DNA from: Ptiloglossa arizonensis
Lineage: Eukaryota > Arthropoda > Insecta > Hymenoptera > Colletidae
Length of the DNA stretch: 64,000 nucleotides
Reading direction: 5' to 3'
NCBI RefSeq assembly: GCF_051014685.1
Contig: NC_135058.1
Span: 7,602,811 to 7,666,810 of the forward strand
Position numbers and translations under genes: made by a program. A model generated the notes under the pieces. That model was not told where the DNA came from and ran no database searches. It saw only the letters and a list, made by a program, of their open reading frames with translations. Numbering within the stretch: position 1 is the first letter of the stretch; each line of letters begins with the position of its first letter. Positions 1 to 12,171 of the stretch are shown here, piece after piece.

Positions 1-3000
1 CGGAGTCGAGACGCGGACACGATTGAGCTTCCGTTGTTAATTTAATCGACTTCTTAACGGCTTTCCGTACGTTTTAATAATTCCGGGAAAACTATTCCCG
101 GTAAGTTGGTTCGGTCTGCGCGACGAAAGTATGTTGGCGCCGTTTGTCAACAAGTAACGGCTCGAAAGCACGAACCACGGAAGTCAGGTTGGCCTAACTT
201 GCCGTGCGTTTAAGAGGATGTCAGGTCGAAACAAAGCCGATTAAGCGCTTAAGACCGAATCGGTTGAATGCCTAATTACGCCGTGAACGGTGTTCAAGTA
301 GATTCCTCTCACCGCCAATGGTACCAACCCCTCTTTGTTCATCCCCGTCTCGTTCTCGCCCTCTGTCTCCTCCCGTTTCCCTTCTCGGTTCCTTTGTCTC
401 TGTTCCGCTTCTCATTGAATCGTTCTATGAAAATTAAACGCCGCCGCGCTCTCAATCCCGTCGAAGTTCGTTCAACGTATCGCGATCCACGCGCAGACGC
501 GACACCATTTCCCTTTACCCCGTTGGTCACTTCGGGTGGTCCGGTACGATCGGTAATTATCGTCGGATTACTTGCGTAAATGCGTCACGCTGCATAATAG
601 CCTGTTTTGTTTTCCGCGCTCGTGCACGCGGGACACGATTACCTATGTCATTTCGAGTATGATTTCCCCATCGTTCCGCCGGGGAATTGATCGCCGCAAT
701 ATAGTATGTAGAATGAATATCGGATACCGGATGTCATGCAGAAGTTATCTCGCCGTGACATAAAATTATACCGGCTGCGACGGCATACTAAACAGCTTCG
801 AGCTAACGATACCTCCGAGCGATCCTGGTTTCGTTCGGTTTACAAACATCGTGAATTTTGTTACCCTCGAGGATCTTTACCTGCAGTGTCCTACGGTGTT
901 GCTTCTTCGTTGAATTTCGCGGGTATTTCGAAACTGAAATACCGATACGAGTCTGCTAATGTTCCGGATATTTCGTTATCGTTAAGTACGTGCAAGGTAC
1001 TTCTTCAAGGTGTTTGTTCTTATTCAGTGATTCATTCACGAAGGTTGGTACAGAGGTTTCAAGGTTTCCAAGAAAAGGTTCGTTCTCCTTGTCAGAGACG
1101 CGGTGCACAGTTGACCATCGAGATACCGGAAGAGCTTCGAGGACATCGTAGCATTCCGAGTGGAATTCGAAGCTTTCTGTTTGTAATTGCTCGAAACGCG
1201 TGCATCGCGGTGAAATGTGCACAAAAATTCGTCGTAATTCGAAGAACAGCGGGGAAATCACGTCCGCGTCGTAAACCCGGCAGTATAGAGGATTCTATCC
1301 GAATCCGTAGCAACGATACAACGACGGCTAACAACGTATTCGCAAACGGATGTTCTCATTTCCTGCACCCATGGTATGTATTTAGCAAACGGAGACCGAC
1401 GGGCGTTTCGAAACATTTCCGAGACGCAATCTCGTTTCACAAGGCGCAAGGATACAGTGGAACTCGCGCTGCAAAGGGTACGAGGGCTGCATATTTAGGA
1501 TCTTCCTGTTTGCACTTACGAGGTTTCCCGGCCATGATGCACGAGTCTCCGGTTTCATTGTTGCGCGAAGAGCATCGGTCCAGATTCTGTTTCCTTCAGT
1601 TTTAGCTGATTGTTTGCGCCGCTTTGCGATCCCTTGTGCCGCTAACCGAATCCCGATCCCTATTGTCGATGACTCGAATCGAATTACGTGAATTTACGTT
1701 GGTAAATTTAGCGAAACTTTTCGCGTCTCGACGGGACGGTCCTCCGTTCTCGCAAGGGAATAAAATAATATTTCAAGCTCGCTCGATACCCTGGATTGAA
1801 ATTTTCGCAACTATAAATTGTCAAAGCGATCGTCTTTAAAGCGTACGCGGTATCGGAAGAAAATTCAGAAAAACGAATCGTCGATCCACTCTTTCAGTTT
1901 GTTTAGTCAGCCCGCATGTCCGTAGGCTTAGGTAGTTCGAACGGTATTTCTTTACGTTTAATCTTGTTGAAGATGCTCCCGATATTTATCGAACGCTAAG
2001 AGACTCGTATATCGAACCATATTCTCGAGATCCTCGGGAGTTTACGGTCCTACTTCTTGCAGTTAAGACTGTTAGAAAGTTCCGGATGCGAGCCGTGTCC
2101 TTTGGAAAAGATTCCGTACGTTTCGCCGGCGATACAGTTAGCTTTATCAGGAGTTTGCAAACGTTTCGATGCTACGGTGCATGCACTACCGCGCGGGAGT
2201 ATCTCGTCATACGTCCGGGAAAACAAAAGTTTGTTTTTATTTATCGAAAGTGTGCTGTACGGCCCTTTGAATTTTCATGTATTTTTGTAACACATATTTG
2301 CTCTCGCGAGTATCGACGTTGCATCGATGTACGATCGATCAGTCCGTAGCACGTGTCACGGAAAGTATAATTTCCCTCGAAACGAACACACTGTCGGTAC
2401 GTAACGGAGAGATCGATGCTCTGTCGCCACTTTAAATAAAACAAAGTGTTTGAAATTTCAATGATTAATTCTCGATTTCCATCGTCGCGAATTCGTTCCA
2501 TTATTCGAGGAGGTTTTAATTGATCAAACCCTGGCCAAAGTCCCTTGAAATTATTTCGAACGAACGAGTCTCCACCGTTCTCGTACGTGCGAGCTAATTC
2601 ACGGCGGATGCACTCTCGCATAATCATTTTTCGGGCCAGCCATAAAGCTCGTAGTAAAATCTGCGTGCAAACTTGCAACTGACACATCCGAGTTCTTTGG
2701 TTGATCCAGGGCCAAGGAGAAGACAGGATACGCCTCCGGCCGACCGAGATCCTTGACACCTGGAACACGGCCAAGCTCAGGTTCGCTAGGGGCGTCGAAC
2801 TTATGCCGTCGGCAGACTTTCAAAATTATTGCTCGACCGCGTCAGCAGCTACGGTGTTTGTTTTCGTACCGATGGTGGCTCACTGTCTCACCTATTTTTC
2901 TATCCAATTTTCCAACTTCCATCGTCCCTCTTCGTTTCTCCTTTGGCCAACGTTTTCGCGGGTTCTCGTCTCGCCTCGCGTTCATCCTTGTAACCGGAAT

Positions 3001-4669
3001 CGATGTTCGGGGCAATATCGACGAGCGTGTCCAGCGGTGAAAATAAAGCGTTCGATGATCGATAGCCGACGAACAGGCGAGAAAGGTAACGATGTTTTCG
3101 TTAAATGAGAAACACGCGGCCTCGCGAAAATAAGAACCGAGTTCCCCGCTGGTCTCCTGGATGAAACGAACGAACGTACGAAGTGAGAGTCCGCAATCCG
3201 CTTATCTTGGTCGACTTGGGCGGATTCTCGCGAAAACTTCGTTATCGGCCCGTGCTTTTGAATCCGTTGTACTTATAAACGGGGAGACGACGCTCATTGT
3301 TTCAACGATTAGACGGTTTCGACGATAAAAGACGTAGCGAAGAAACCTCTTCGCCGTGGACGTAACGGAGACGTTGCATTTGCATTTACAGGACGACGCG
3401 TGTTAAGTAGCTCGCAAAGGGACAAGAAAGAATCGTTTCGTTCGCGTTCGGAGGAATATTCTTCCACGGTCAAGTGGAAGAGTACGAAAATTTTACCTCC
3501 TAACTTGCGCAATAATATCAAAACTACCAGTCGGGTCGATAACAATGGAATCGGTTCTAGAAATGGAACCATTTGACGCTTGCGATATCAGTTGTTTCGA
3601 AGATCACTAATGTAAAGAGAAGGGTAACTCGGCCTTGGACAAATATTTCGAACGAAGATTGTATCATTTTATCGTATTTCGTTTAATTTCCAAGGAAAGC
3701 TGTACCGATGGTATAATCGAGCGACGTTGAAATCTCTCTCGATTTGAAAAGAGTCACACGGTTGGTACGAGATTTAAATAATTATCGCCAGTCGCGTTCG
3801 AAATATCCCGAAATAACGTAATTCGTAACGGTGTATTTCATCTCGCAACATTCGAGTTCCTTTTCCATCGAAACGAGTCCCGGGAGACACGATAGCGTTC
3901 CCCGTAACATTTTCCCGGTAAAAGAATTACCTTCGGGATCAACGTTGCGATGCTGTACGCTAAATTAGACCGCGCATCGAGCAATTTCTTCCGAATTCCT
4001 TCCGATGCCGTGCGTATCCCGAGTTTCTAAAACCAAAGCCACCCTTCCGTGGCAGAACGAAGTTTAATGGGTCACGCGTAGTCGTAATTATCTAATTACG
4101 ATCACGGTTCACTGATTTCACTTAGACCCCTATCGGGAGGACTGCGTGGTTTCAATTATCGACCAATTAGATCAAACGAAATTAACCGTTTATTGCGATA
4201 CTTCGGCCACGTGTGCCGACCGGAATGGAAGAACCAACTTCGTCCCTGTATTCTCCCGGAAAATTCGATTTAACGTCGTTTGGCGCCATGTTGGAGCGAT
4301 ATTAAAAATTACGGTACCAATTATCGGATATAATTCGGGAACGATACCCGAGCCACTCGCGATAAGTCCTTTTTCGCATTAAGGTATATTATTGCAAAAC
4401 TTTCACGATACGAAGGAGTCTCTCCGAATTGTTTTTCGTCTTTGAGCGTTAACGTCCACGGGTTTATACGCGAAACGAACGATAATTCGAAATCGAGATT
4501 TTCTTCGAATAGAAAAATTTCGTAATTGGTTTTTCTACACTCGATTACAGTTCATTTGTATTTCGACCTCGCGCATACGTTTCAACCGTGCTGGAATCGA
4601 TATAAAATATGGAAACGCTTCGAAGATAATTATTGGAACAGATTTTAATCCACTCTCTTCGGCTTTCAG
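1..4669 (+). other. Tmtc1: Upstream intron of Tmtc1 (3' part)
   Basis: This is taken as the 3' part of the intron before the first visible Tmtc1 exon. It ends in a pyrimidine-containing acceptor (ctcttcggctttcag) at 4669. The following exon starts with one base that completes an arginine codon, so the missing upstream exon should end in phase 2. I looked for the family's N-terminal loop (acidic pair followed by a SYRPL-like stretch) and did not find it, so earlier exons probably lie outside the window. Apart from a long unassigned frame at 736-1605 I see no gene, RNA or obvious transposon here. Confidence 0.7.
736..1605 (+). other. Long open frame, unassigned (289 codons)
   Basis: This is the longest open frame in the window, ATG to stop. 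The predicted peptide is rich in Ser and Arg and shows no domain, signal peptide or membrane segment that I recognise. Several shorter frames overlap it on the opposite strand, as expected in DNA rich in TCG and CGA, where stop codons are rare. With uniform base use, a frame this long would be unexpected in 64 kb, so it is recorded, but nothing else supports translation: I see no convincing promoter, no splice context and no family similarity. The likeliest explanation is a chance frame in intronic DNA. Confidence 0.12.
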
Positions 4670-4847
4670 GTTGAACTACCTGATGTCAGGATTAACGCCA
4701 ACCTGGTATCACGCGACGAATATTGCCTTGCACGCCATTGCATGCGTTTTGGTCACAAGGGTGAGCCTAGTCGTTGCATCGCTGCGTCCCGGATTTGCAG
4801 CCCTGACAGGGTTGTTGTTTGCTGCTCATCCTGTACACACAGAAGCG
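4670..4847 (+). CDS. Tmtc1: Tmtc1 internal exon (membrane helices and HPVHTEA motif)
   Basis: This exon encodes part of a TMTC protein, a family of multi-pass ER membrane O-mannosyltransferases that modify cadherins and end in TPR repeats. After one base completing an Arg codon, 59 codons start LNYLMSGLTPTWYHATNIAL and end in GFAALTGLLFAAHPVHTEA. The pattern of LNY, GL.P..YH..N..LH and then LLFA.HP.HTEA is the family signature between an early membrane helix and the next luminal or cytosolic loop. The acceptor is ggctttcag and the donor is gcg/gtgagt, leaving phase 0, which joins exactly to the next exon to give HTEA-VTGIVGRAD. A second donor-like site (agg/gtgagc) lies inside the exon at 4761, also phase 0. 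Family assignment is firm. TMTC1 rather than TMTC2-4 rests on this and the following exons as remembered. Confidence 0.94.
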
Positions 4848-7800
4848 GTGAGTAACGAGTAACTTCGATACGTACGAGACGGAATCCAGCAGGCGTAGAA
4901 AATTGTTGAGTAAACGACGGTCAATGTTAACGATAGACGTGTCCGATCGTTCCGAGACGTTCTCGAGAAAAGTAAGCAGATCTGCGTATTGTACAAATAT
5001 TCTGCAAAATTCAGAGTGCAGTTAAAGAAAGAAGGTTTATTGTTTCACGGTAACTGAGTCGTTTGGAAAATGAACACAACGTAGCAAAATACTCGGAAAA
5101 TTGGTGAACGTTGGAGCTGGATATTAACTTGAAATTTGTCTCATTTTAAAGAAAATAATTTGTCCCCGTAAATTGTCACCGCCAAATATTATTCTCTCAA
5201 GTGCATTTTCGTAGTAAATTTATAATTCGTCGAAAGCGATTACAACGGTTGCAATTCCATCGGATGGAAGCCAACGGAGGAAATCATAATGGCGTATTAT
5301 CGAAATTCGACGTTATTATCATTAAACGTCTGTAATGTACGTACGCGAGTTATACTAACGTAACCGAAATACGTATCCACGCAATAGACAAGGGTGTACC
5401 TAAAAATGTACTCAGACAACCGTGTGTCGATTTAAATTCCAATTTCGTTGGCAAATACCTACGATTCCGAATCGAAGATTAGCACAGAGGTGGAGAGTAC
5501 AGCTGATAAATTAAGAGGCCGCACGGAATGATAAACTGCTAATTAGCCGATTGTTTAGTACGGTCTGAATAGTTCCTATTATCCCGATTACGTGTCTTCT
5601 AATCGATTCGGATTATCGAAGGTTCCCGCGTGTAGCAATTCCCGTTCCCGACGATGGACATTAATCCCACGTTTTCACGTTCGCGTGGCAGCGAGTTTAT
5701 CTTAAGCCGATCGTGGGATAAGGGACCGATCGGCAAGAGGAAGTCTCTTGTTCTTCTCGTCGGTTCGAGCGCGCGTCGCGCAAGAACAATGAACTTGGAC
5801 GTCAATGATAATGTTTGTCTACTTAACCTGCCCCGGCTAAGCGGGTAATGGTAACATTGTACTCGTCGTTGCCGTTGGTTATCTGCTGTTTCAGAGGGTT
5901 CGGGTTTAAAGTGGATCGGGGTACCAGGTTGATGGTAAAGGCCGGGACGCGCCGAGTTTAACAGCGGGCTAATAACAACCGGCTACGGATACCGGTCACG
6001 GCTCGGGTTTCGCGGTTTTAAGCACGATACGAAGTCCACCGATACAACGAATCGTTGTAACACCTGGTCGCATCTGTCCAACGAAGCGAAAAATCCTAAC
6101 AGTCGTGTCTCGTTTGTTTGTTCAAACTGTTGTTGAACGTTTGCTTTTCCAATCGATTCGCGTTCTCGAATTACTTTCACTCACGGATTTAATACTCGTA
6201 ACTATTATTCCCGTTCCTTCTCACCGCGGTCGCCGATGAATCGCGGTATCAGAAACGAATATTTTTTTACAGCACGTTATACACAATACAGAATTCCACG
6301 CAACCGTTCGTACAATCGAATATTGTTAACATTTTAATCGGATTTTAACACTGGAACCAACAAAGGGATCAATTTGACCTGTTTCGAGCTTCTTTTTCAA
6401 ATTAATTAATTATTAACGGTGCGTTCGCTTACAATATTCGCGGACAATTATTGAAACCGGCAACTAAAGGTACTCGTAAATTAATTTGCCCTTTTCCCAT
6501 TTAACTCCGAAAACTCTTATGCGATCAAATAGGAATACTTTCACCGTTTGTAGTTCCAGTGTTAAGGTTCTGACAGCAGTCTAGAATTTTCCAGCGCGGT
6601 GTCGAGCGCGTTGATCATCGATTATGCACGAGAAACGTAAATTTCCGATTACTCATCCACGAGGTACATTTACTTCGGCGTGCTAATAATTGCAAAGGTC
6701 TTGGGGTTAAGGGGAATTATTCTTCCATCGATCGTTTTTATTCTCGGTGAGAGTTCTGTCAACGTTTCGGTTTCTCTCGAGCCTGTATTGACAGTTCTTC
6801 TTACGGATCGTTCGATAAAGCGTCAATTACATCTTTCACCGATCGTAACGAGAGCAGAAATCTTTCAATGGAGTACACTCTGTGTATCTTCGGAACACTT
6901 TGTCTCGTTTGTTTGTTCGTTGGTGTTTGCGGTTGTCTTCCTCCGTTTGTATTACATGTTGTACCCGTACTTGGACAATTTTAGCTTCAAAGCTTTGAAA
7001 ACGGATCTTTGACAGAGTTTAGTCATACCGTTGGTATTTGTCCGTAATCGTGTTGGACTTCTACCGTCGAACTTTCCACCGCTGAGTACAAATAGCGAGT
7101 GGTAAGGCAACTTTGCACGACTATCGTCACACTACTTTAAGTGTCTGTCACGGTTTTCGATTTTTTATTTCACTTCGCGAATTTATCCACTTCGACGGAA
7201 CGATAACTTTAATTCGACACGAGATGAAGTTTTTAACCGACAATTTTGCCATTGGTACATCTCGTTGCAATCGAGACGATTGATGTATCAGTAGTGATAC
7301 TTTAATAGAAACTTTTGTCGGAGCGTGGAATGCTTTCTACTTTAATAATCACGATTAAAATGACAAGTCCATCGAATAAGTGGTTCCCACGAATACTTAC
7401 TCATCGGTAAGTTCGAGAAAACTCGCGTTTAAAGCAAGGATTGAAACGGTTCCAAAAATAACTGTTCCGAACTGTTATATTTCGGTTTTGATTGAAACAG
7501 TTATGAAAATCGATAAACTGTCGTAGCTGTTACAGATATGTCGGTTCTAATTCATATCGGTTTCGGTTACGGTTTCTAGTTCTTATCGAATTTGTGAGAA
7601 TCTTAATACAGGTAAAACCTTTTAAGTAAAGTATTAATTATTCAAAGGGGATTGATTTTTAAGACTCTTACAAATTATTTTTATACATTTCAATTATTCA
7701 TGATTTTGTTATATAATTTAATCACGTAATTAATGTATCGTCAATGTTGGCACAACATTGTTGTCAAATGGAATAGTCTGTTTCGCGTAAGGACACACGT

Positions 7801-8992
7801 ACCAACATTATAGAAAAAAGAACATCAGTTGTAGAACCGATGTAAAATCGACATAAAACCGGTATAATAAAAATCGAAATATCCCTATCAATTGGAACAT
7901 TTAACCGATATCTCGTGACCGAGTCAAAAACCGAATCCGATACAACTGTCCTCGACCTCTTCGATCTTCGTTAATGTATCGAATTTCGTCACGATGTTTC
8001 GGGACAGTGTTCTCGAAGTATCGATAAAAAATAAAATACGAAAAAAACGTATCGTAATATTTTTCGTAATCGAAAAGTCGACGTCCTCCTCGCGTGAACC
8101 GATCGCGACACGTTAGAAGCAGTAGTCCACGGAACGATAGATATTTCAGCAGCGAGCGTTTCAGCCATCCCGGATAACTGACGATTCGATACGGGAACGA
8201 TCGCGGGACACGAGTCGATTACCCTTTGGCGACGTTCGCCTTGCTCGGGATCTACTGAGGAATAAACTCCTGGCGTCGAGTTGGAAATTTGCATTTTACA
8301 AAGTTCAAGATTCCCCGATAAGCGAAGAAAGCTCGCGGAGACCTGAGAGAGGGAAGAACGGTGGTAATGGCTACCTAACCGAAGAAACTTACGCAGAAAC
8401 GGCAAAGTGTTCCGGGCACAAACGTTTCAAGATGGACGGTCATTCTCGTAAGACGCAACGTTTCGAGCGTGAATTACCACCGACACACGACATCGATTCC
8501 TTCGAGAGCGAGCTGCACATTACCAGCTCGAGCCGGTCGCCAGTCACGCATCGCATCCTGTTACATCGTTTGCGTGCACGCGCCATTGGACGTATCGCGT
8601 GTTGCGCGTGCGCCAGAACCCTCATCGGCCCTCACCTTACAACGATGTCATGTTCGCGGATGAAGAAGTCGGATACGTCCTTCGTAACTCGTTGCGACGT
8701 TCGACTCGAGACATCCGGGCTGTCTTACGAACGGTAGAAGCCGGATGTCATTGGGCCGGACGTGCGAATTTTTGAATTTAGGATCGTACGTCTGTCTTCG
8801 AGAGATCGTGCGTCTTCGTTGTTCGCAGTTGTTTTCAGTTGGAAGAATATGGGAACACAGGCGATAGTGAGTAATCGATACTTCGAAATATTGATAATTT
8901 TCTACTTGAAATGTTCGACTATTCAATCTAAAACATTGAAGATGGACATACGATGAAATCGTGCGTCTCCTGTGCAAGAAATAATTGCTCTT

Positions 8993-9014
8993 ATGCAACG
9001 ATGCAACGATGCAA
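8993..9014. repeat. Short tandem repeat, 8-bp unit atgcaacg
   Basis: Two full copies and one partial copy of atgcaacg lie in tandem. It is a small intronic microsatellite with no visible function. Confidence 0.8.
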
Positions 9015-10049
9015 TTTTTTCCATTACGATGGTAAACTGTCTTCTATGTTTTTAATTGGAAGAACAGAGAAGAAATTACGATCGTACGTTAAAGAATCGC
9101 GCGTCTCCATCGGGTCTGAGATGTTTCGAACGTTGTCCAAGGATGTCGGTCCCGATTGAAAATACCCCGAGAGAATTTGCGAATTTCACGGCCGCGTGGC
9201 CGCGAGCGGAGTAATAACTGGAATTTAGATCGAAAATGCCCGAGCATCGCGGAGACTACGATAGGAATCTCGGCTAGGCGGTGAAGTGACGTTGAAAAAT
9301 GATGATCGAGGGCGTCGATCGAAGGGTAAGAAAAATGGAGACTCGTATTTGGGTTAATCATAGCGTTTTATGGATTTGTTTGCACAGGCTGGCCTTAATC
9401 TTCCCTAGAGCCGACGCTAAGGGAAACAATGGCCCCGAAACACTTTTCTGGCTCGTCTTTTACCGAGTTATGAAATTTTCCAGGCGTACCCTTAGCGCGT
9501 ACCCGACCTTCGAAAGCGGCTTTCGAGATAATGGAAAGCTGGAAAATTGGCGAGTCGCTTTAGCGAGGAAATTATATTCGTCCGTCGTCGGTTAACGCGG
9601 ATCGTTTTAACGGTGTCCCTCGTGAACCGGTGACTCCGTCGCTCGATAACTCGCCAACGAGTTACCAATTTCCCGAGAAGGGAGAAACGACGAAAAAGGA
9701 AGCAAACAAGAAAAAAGAAGAAACCCAGTCGGCTCAGTCGGGTCGCGCGTTGTAAAAATATATGCCGCGCAAACGACGAATCTCCGCGATCACGGCAAAC
9801 ACACGATTCGTTCGGGGTAGGATCCGTTCTCGTAGAATCGCCGCCAGTGGAACGATGTTTTGCTTCCTAATATCGTCCAATCGGAATCGCGGGTCTCGGT
9901 CGGGACCGAACGAACCGATTCGCTCGGTAACCCTCATCATATTGCTATTCAGCCGCTGCTCCGACAACAGACGCTGAATCCCTTTGTTTGTCGTAGCGGG
10001 GCGTTGTTTACCGAAATCATTAAATCCTGTCCGGGATTGAATCGTCGAT

Positions 10050-10640
10050 CGAACAGCGAGCACGGGCGACGCGTTAATCAAGTTGAACGACGACGACGGG
10101 TCTGAAAAGGCCTGTTCGCTGCCAGGAAAGACAGAGAGTCTTTTGATCGGCGGACGGGCGCGAGGGATCGGCCATTTATCGTCGAGGCGGACAGGGTGGC
10201 CGAGAGGGAGAGAGGGTTCTTTGTGCCAATTTCGATGGGTCGCGAGCCGCGACGCGCCATTTGGTCGTCACGGCGCGCACGGGGTATAGTCGCCGAGCGG
10301 GTACGCGCGTCAACGAGGAGGACAACAGGGTGCGCAGCTCGCGTTCGTGCGCGTCCCTCCTTGTCGAATCAGTTTGCGTCGCCCGGGCGATGTTTGCCGA
10401 AATGATCAAGCGGTGAAAGCACGGCCGGTTTCTGGCTGTCGGATTAAGCCCTCGGCCGAGCGCTGAAAGGAAGCGCGTTAATTAAGTACAACGGCACCGA
10501 AGCGGCTGTTTTCAGTGTAAACCCAGCCCGAACAAAGGCCGAACCGGTTCGGAAGAGGGACGAGAGCCCACCGTGAAGAGGGTCACCGACCGTACCCGGA
10601 CTTGGCCCCGCTGACTACCGTACGCCCGAATTTCGACCTT
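10050..10640. promoter_or_regulatory. GC-rich CpG-dense block, candidate intronic regulatory element
   Basis: This block is clearly richer in G, C and CpG than its surroundings and has little of the usual TTCGAA-type background. It contains isolated AT-rich homeodomain-like cores set in GC-rich sequence, such as gcgttaattaagtac, and a ggattaagc core like an Otx/Bicoid site. Such islands in hymenopteran introns are often conserved enhancers or internal promoters, but I see only composition and motif cores, with no TATA/initiator pair and no open frame of interest. Confidence 0.3.
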
Positions 10641-12010
10641 CGATCGATTAGCGTGCCACGCTCTTCGCGTACGTTATCGACACTCGGATTTTCTTTCGAC
10701 CGTGAATCGTTCGACAATCTAACGCAAACATCGTTCGCGAAATTCTCGCGAATTTCTCGCGCACAGCGTGACCCGAGCTAGGGGTGCGAAGTCCTTTTCG
10801 CGATCGAGAAATTCGAACGCTTTGGGAAAATGAGAAGAAACGAAAAGGAAATTGTAAAACGAGAATGGATATTTATTGAAAGAACCGGTGATCGGAAGTT
10901 GAAAAATGGAAGAAAATTCATTTAGAGCGAGCGCGAATCCATCTTAGCGTGGACAATTATGAAAGTGGACGATAGAGGATGTTCAGGGAGGTAGGTAACA
11001 TTGAGGTTTTTCTCGATGGCTGTGCGACTCGAGATGTAATTATACAGTAGAAAAGTACCGAAATTGACGTCACGAGAGAATAATAAATGATGTACGAAAC
11101 AGCGACGAGCGAGAGTTCATGGAAAAATTGAATAAAATACAAAAATGTTGATGCGCGTAAATATCGGAGCAATGGGAGAAAGTGCCATGTACATCGGAGA
11201 ATTTGCTCTCGGAGGAGATCATTCGTTCCCGAGGAGATACACCTTCGTGTTCTACGTATGGTGAATATCGTGCAGGTCGAATTGCGTAAACAGGATGCAT
11301 CGCAAGGAGAAAGAAAGATCACACTCGGGTTAAGAATGTGCTACCATCGGTAAAGACGATGTAAACAGTGTCGAGGGCTTGCGAACGTTCGATCCGATAC
11401 GAGCAGCTATTCCTGATCGATTTTTCTTCTCACGGTACGGTCGGTGAAAAATTTTAGTTTCAAAAGTTAATCGAATTAAACGGAAAAGAGTAACCCTCCT
11501 TTTTTTCCCCGTCAATATCATTAGATAAATGAGTTTCCCCTTTTTGACGCCAGAGGCAATTCAATTTAATAAGCAAATTTTTCTTCCTCGAATGTAATTT
11601 TTATTCGTTCGAAGTTAATTAAAGTTAAACAGACCCACATACGTGCTCCTCCATGGAAAAAAGAATCGAAGCTATGAAAACTTTATTTAATGCGCGAATG
11701 TATACGCGAGTGTAATATATGTAGAGGAACGTATAAAACTGAGGGCAAACTCGCGTATCTACGTGTCCGCGTAACTCGAAATTGTGTTGTTCCTGGAATG
11801 TAGATGTTTTGCATCGTTTATTTCGGTAGAAGGAAATCGTACAGATTTTTTCGCGAATATTGTTTCGGATTTTTCCAGAGCGTACTACCAAAGGTTAACG
11901 ATGAGAATCGATCGTGATTAGCCCAAAGAATTTAAAACATCTCAATTTACGTTCACGCTAAAAGTCAAAGTTCTCGTGTCTCTCGTACGTTTAATTTTTA
12001 CTTTTTACAG

Positions 12011-12171
12011 TAATCGCCGCGTTTGTCGATCTCTTCTGGATCGAAATGAAAAGTGGACGGAGAATCGAGTCGATCGACATACCCCTTTTAGGAAAAATGA
12101 TCGTGCTTTTTGTTGTTTCGTGTCTGCCAGTGATGGTCTCTTACTTTGACGCGAGTTGTATATACAATGCG
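12011..12171 (+). other. Exon-like hydrophobic open frame, unassigned
   Basis: A good acceptor (tttttactttttacag) and a good donor (gcg/gtaaga) bracket 161 bases with one fully open frame of 53 codons starting at 12013. The peptide begins IAAFVDLFWIEMKSGRR and has a hydrophobic run, KMIVLFVVSCLPVMVSYF, that could be one membrane helix, then ends CIYNA at the donor. The layout faintly resembles an internal exon of an insect gustatory receptor, but I see no diagnostic TYLVIL-type motif nearby. In the host gene's phase the segment would begin with TAA, so it could only act there as a poison exon. It may be a decayed nested gene or chance. Confidence 0.22.

Noticed and set aside
2241..2823. Overlapping frames on both strands around a GC-rich patch at 2700-2815
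   Set aside because: No domain could be recognised in any frame, and the peptides differ completely between frames. It may be an old insertion but there is no positive evidence.
12053..12074. Sequence tggacggagaa resembling the start of miR-184
   Set aside because: Only the first 11 bases match the mature sequence as remembered, the rest differs, and no flanking arm forms a precursor hairpin.
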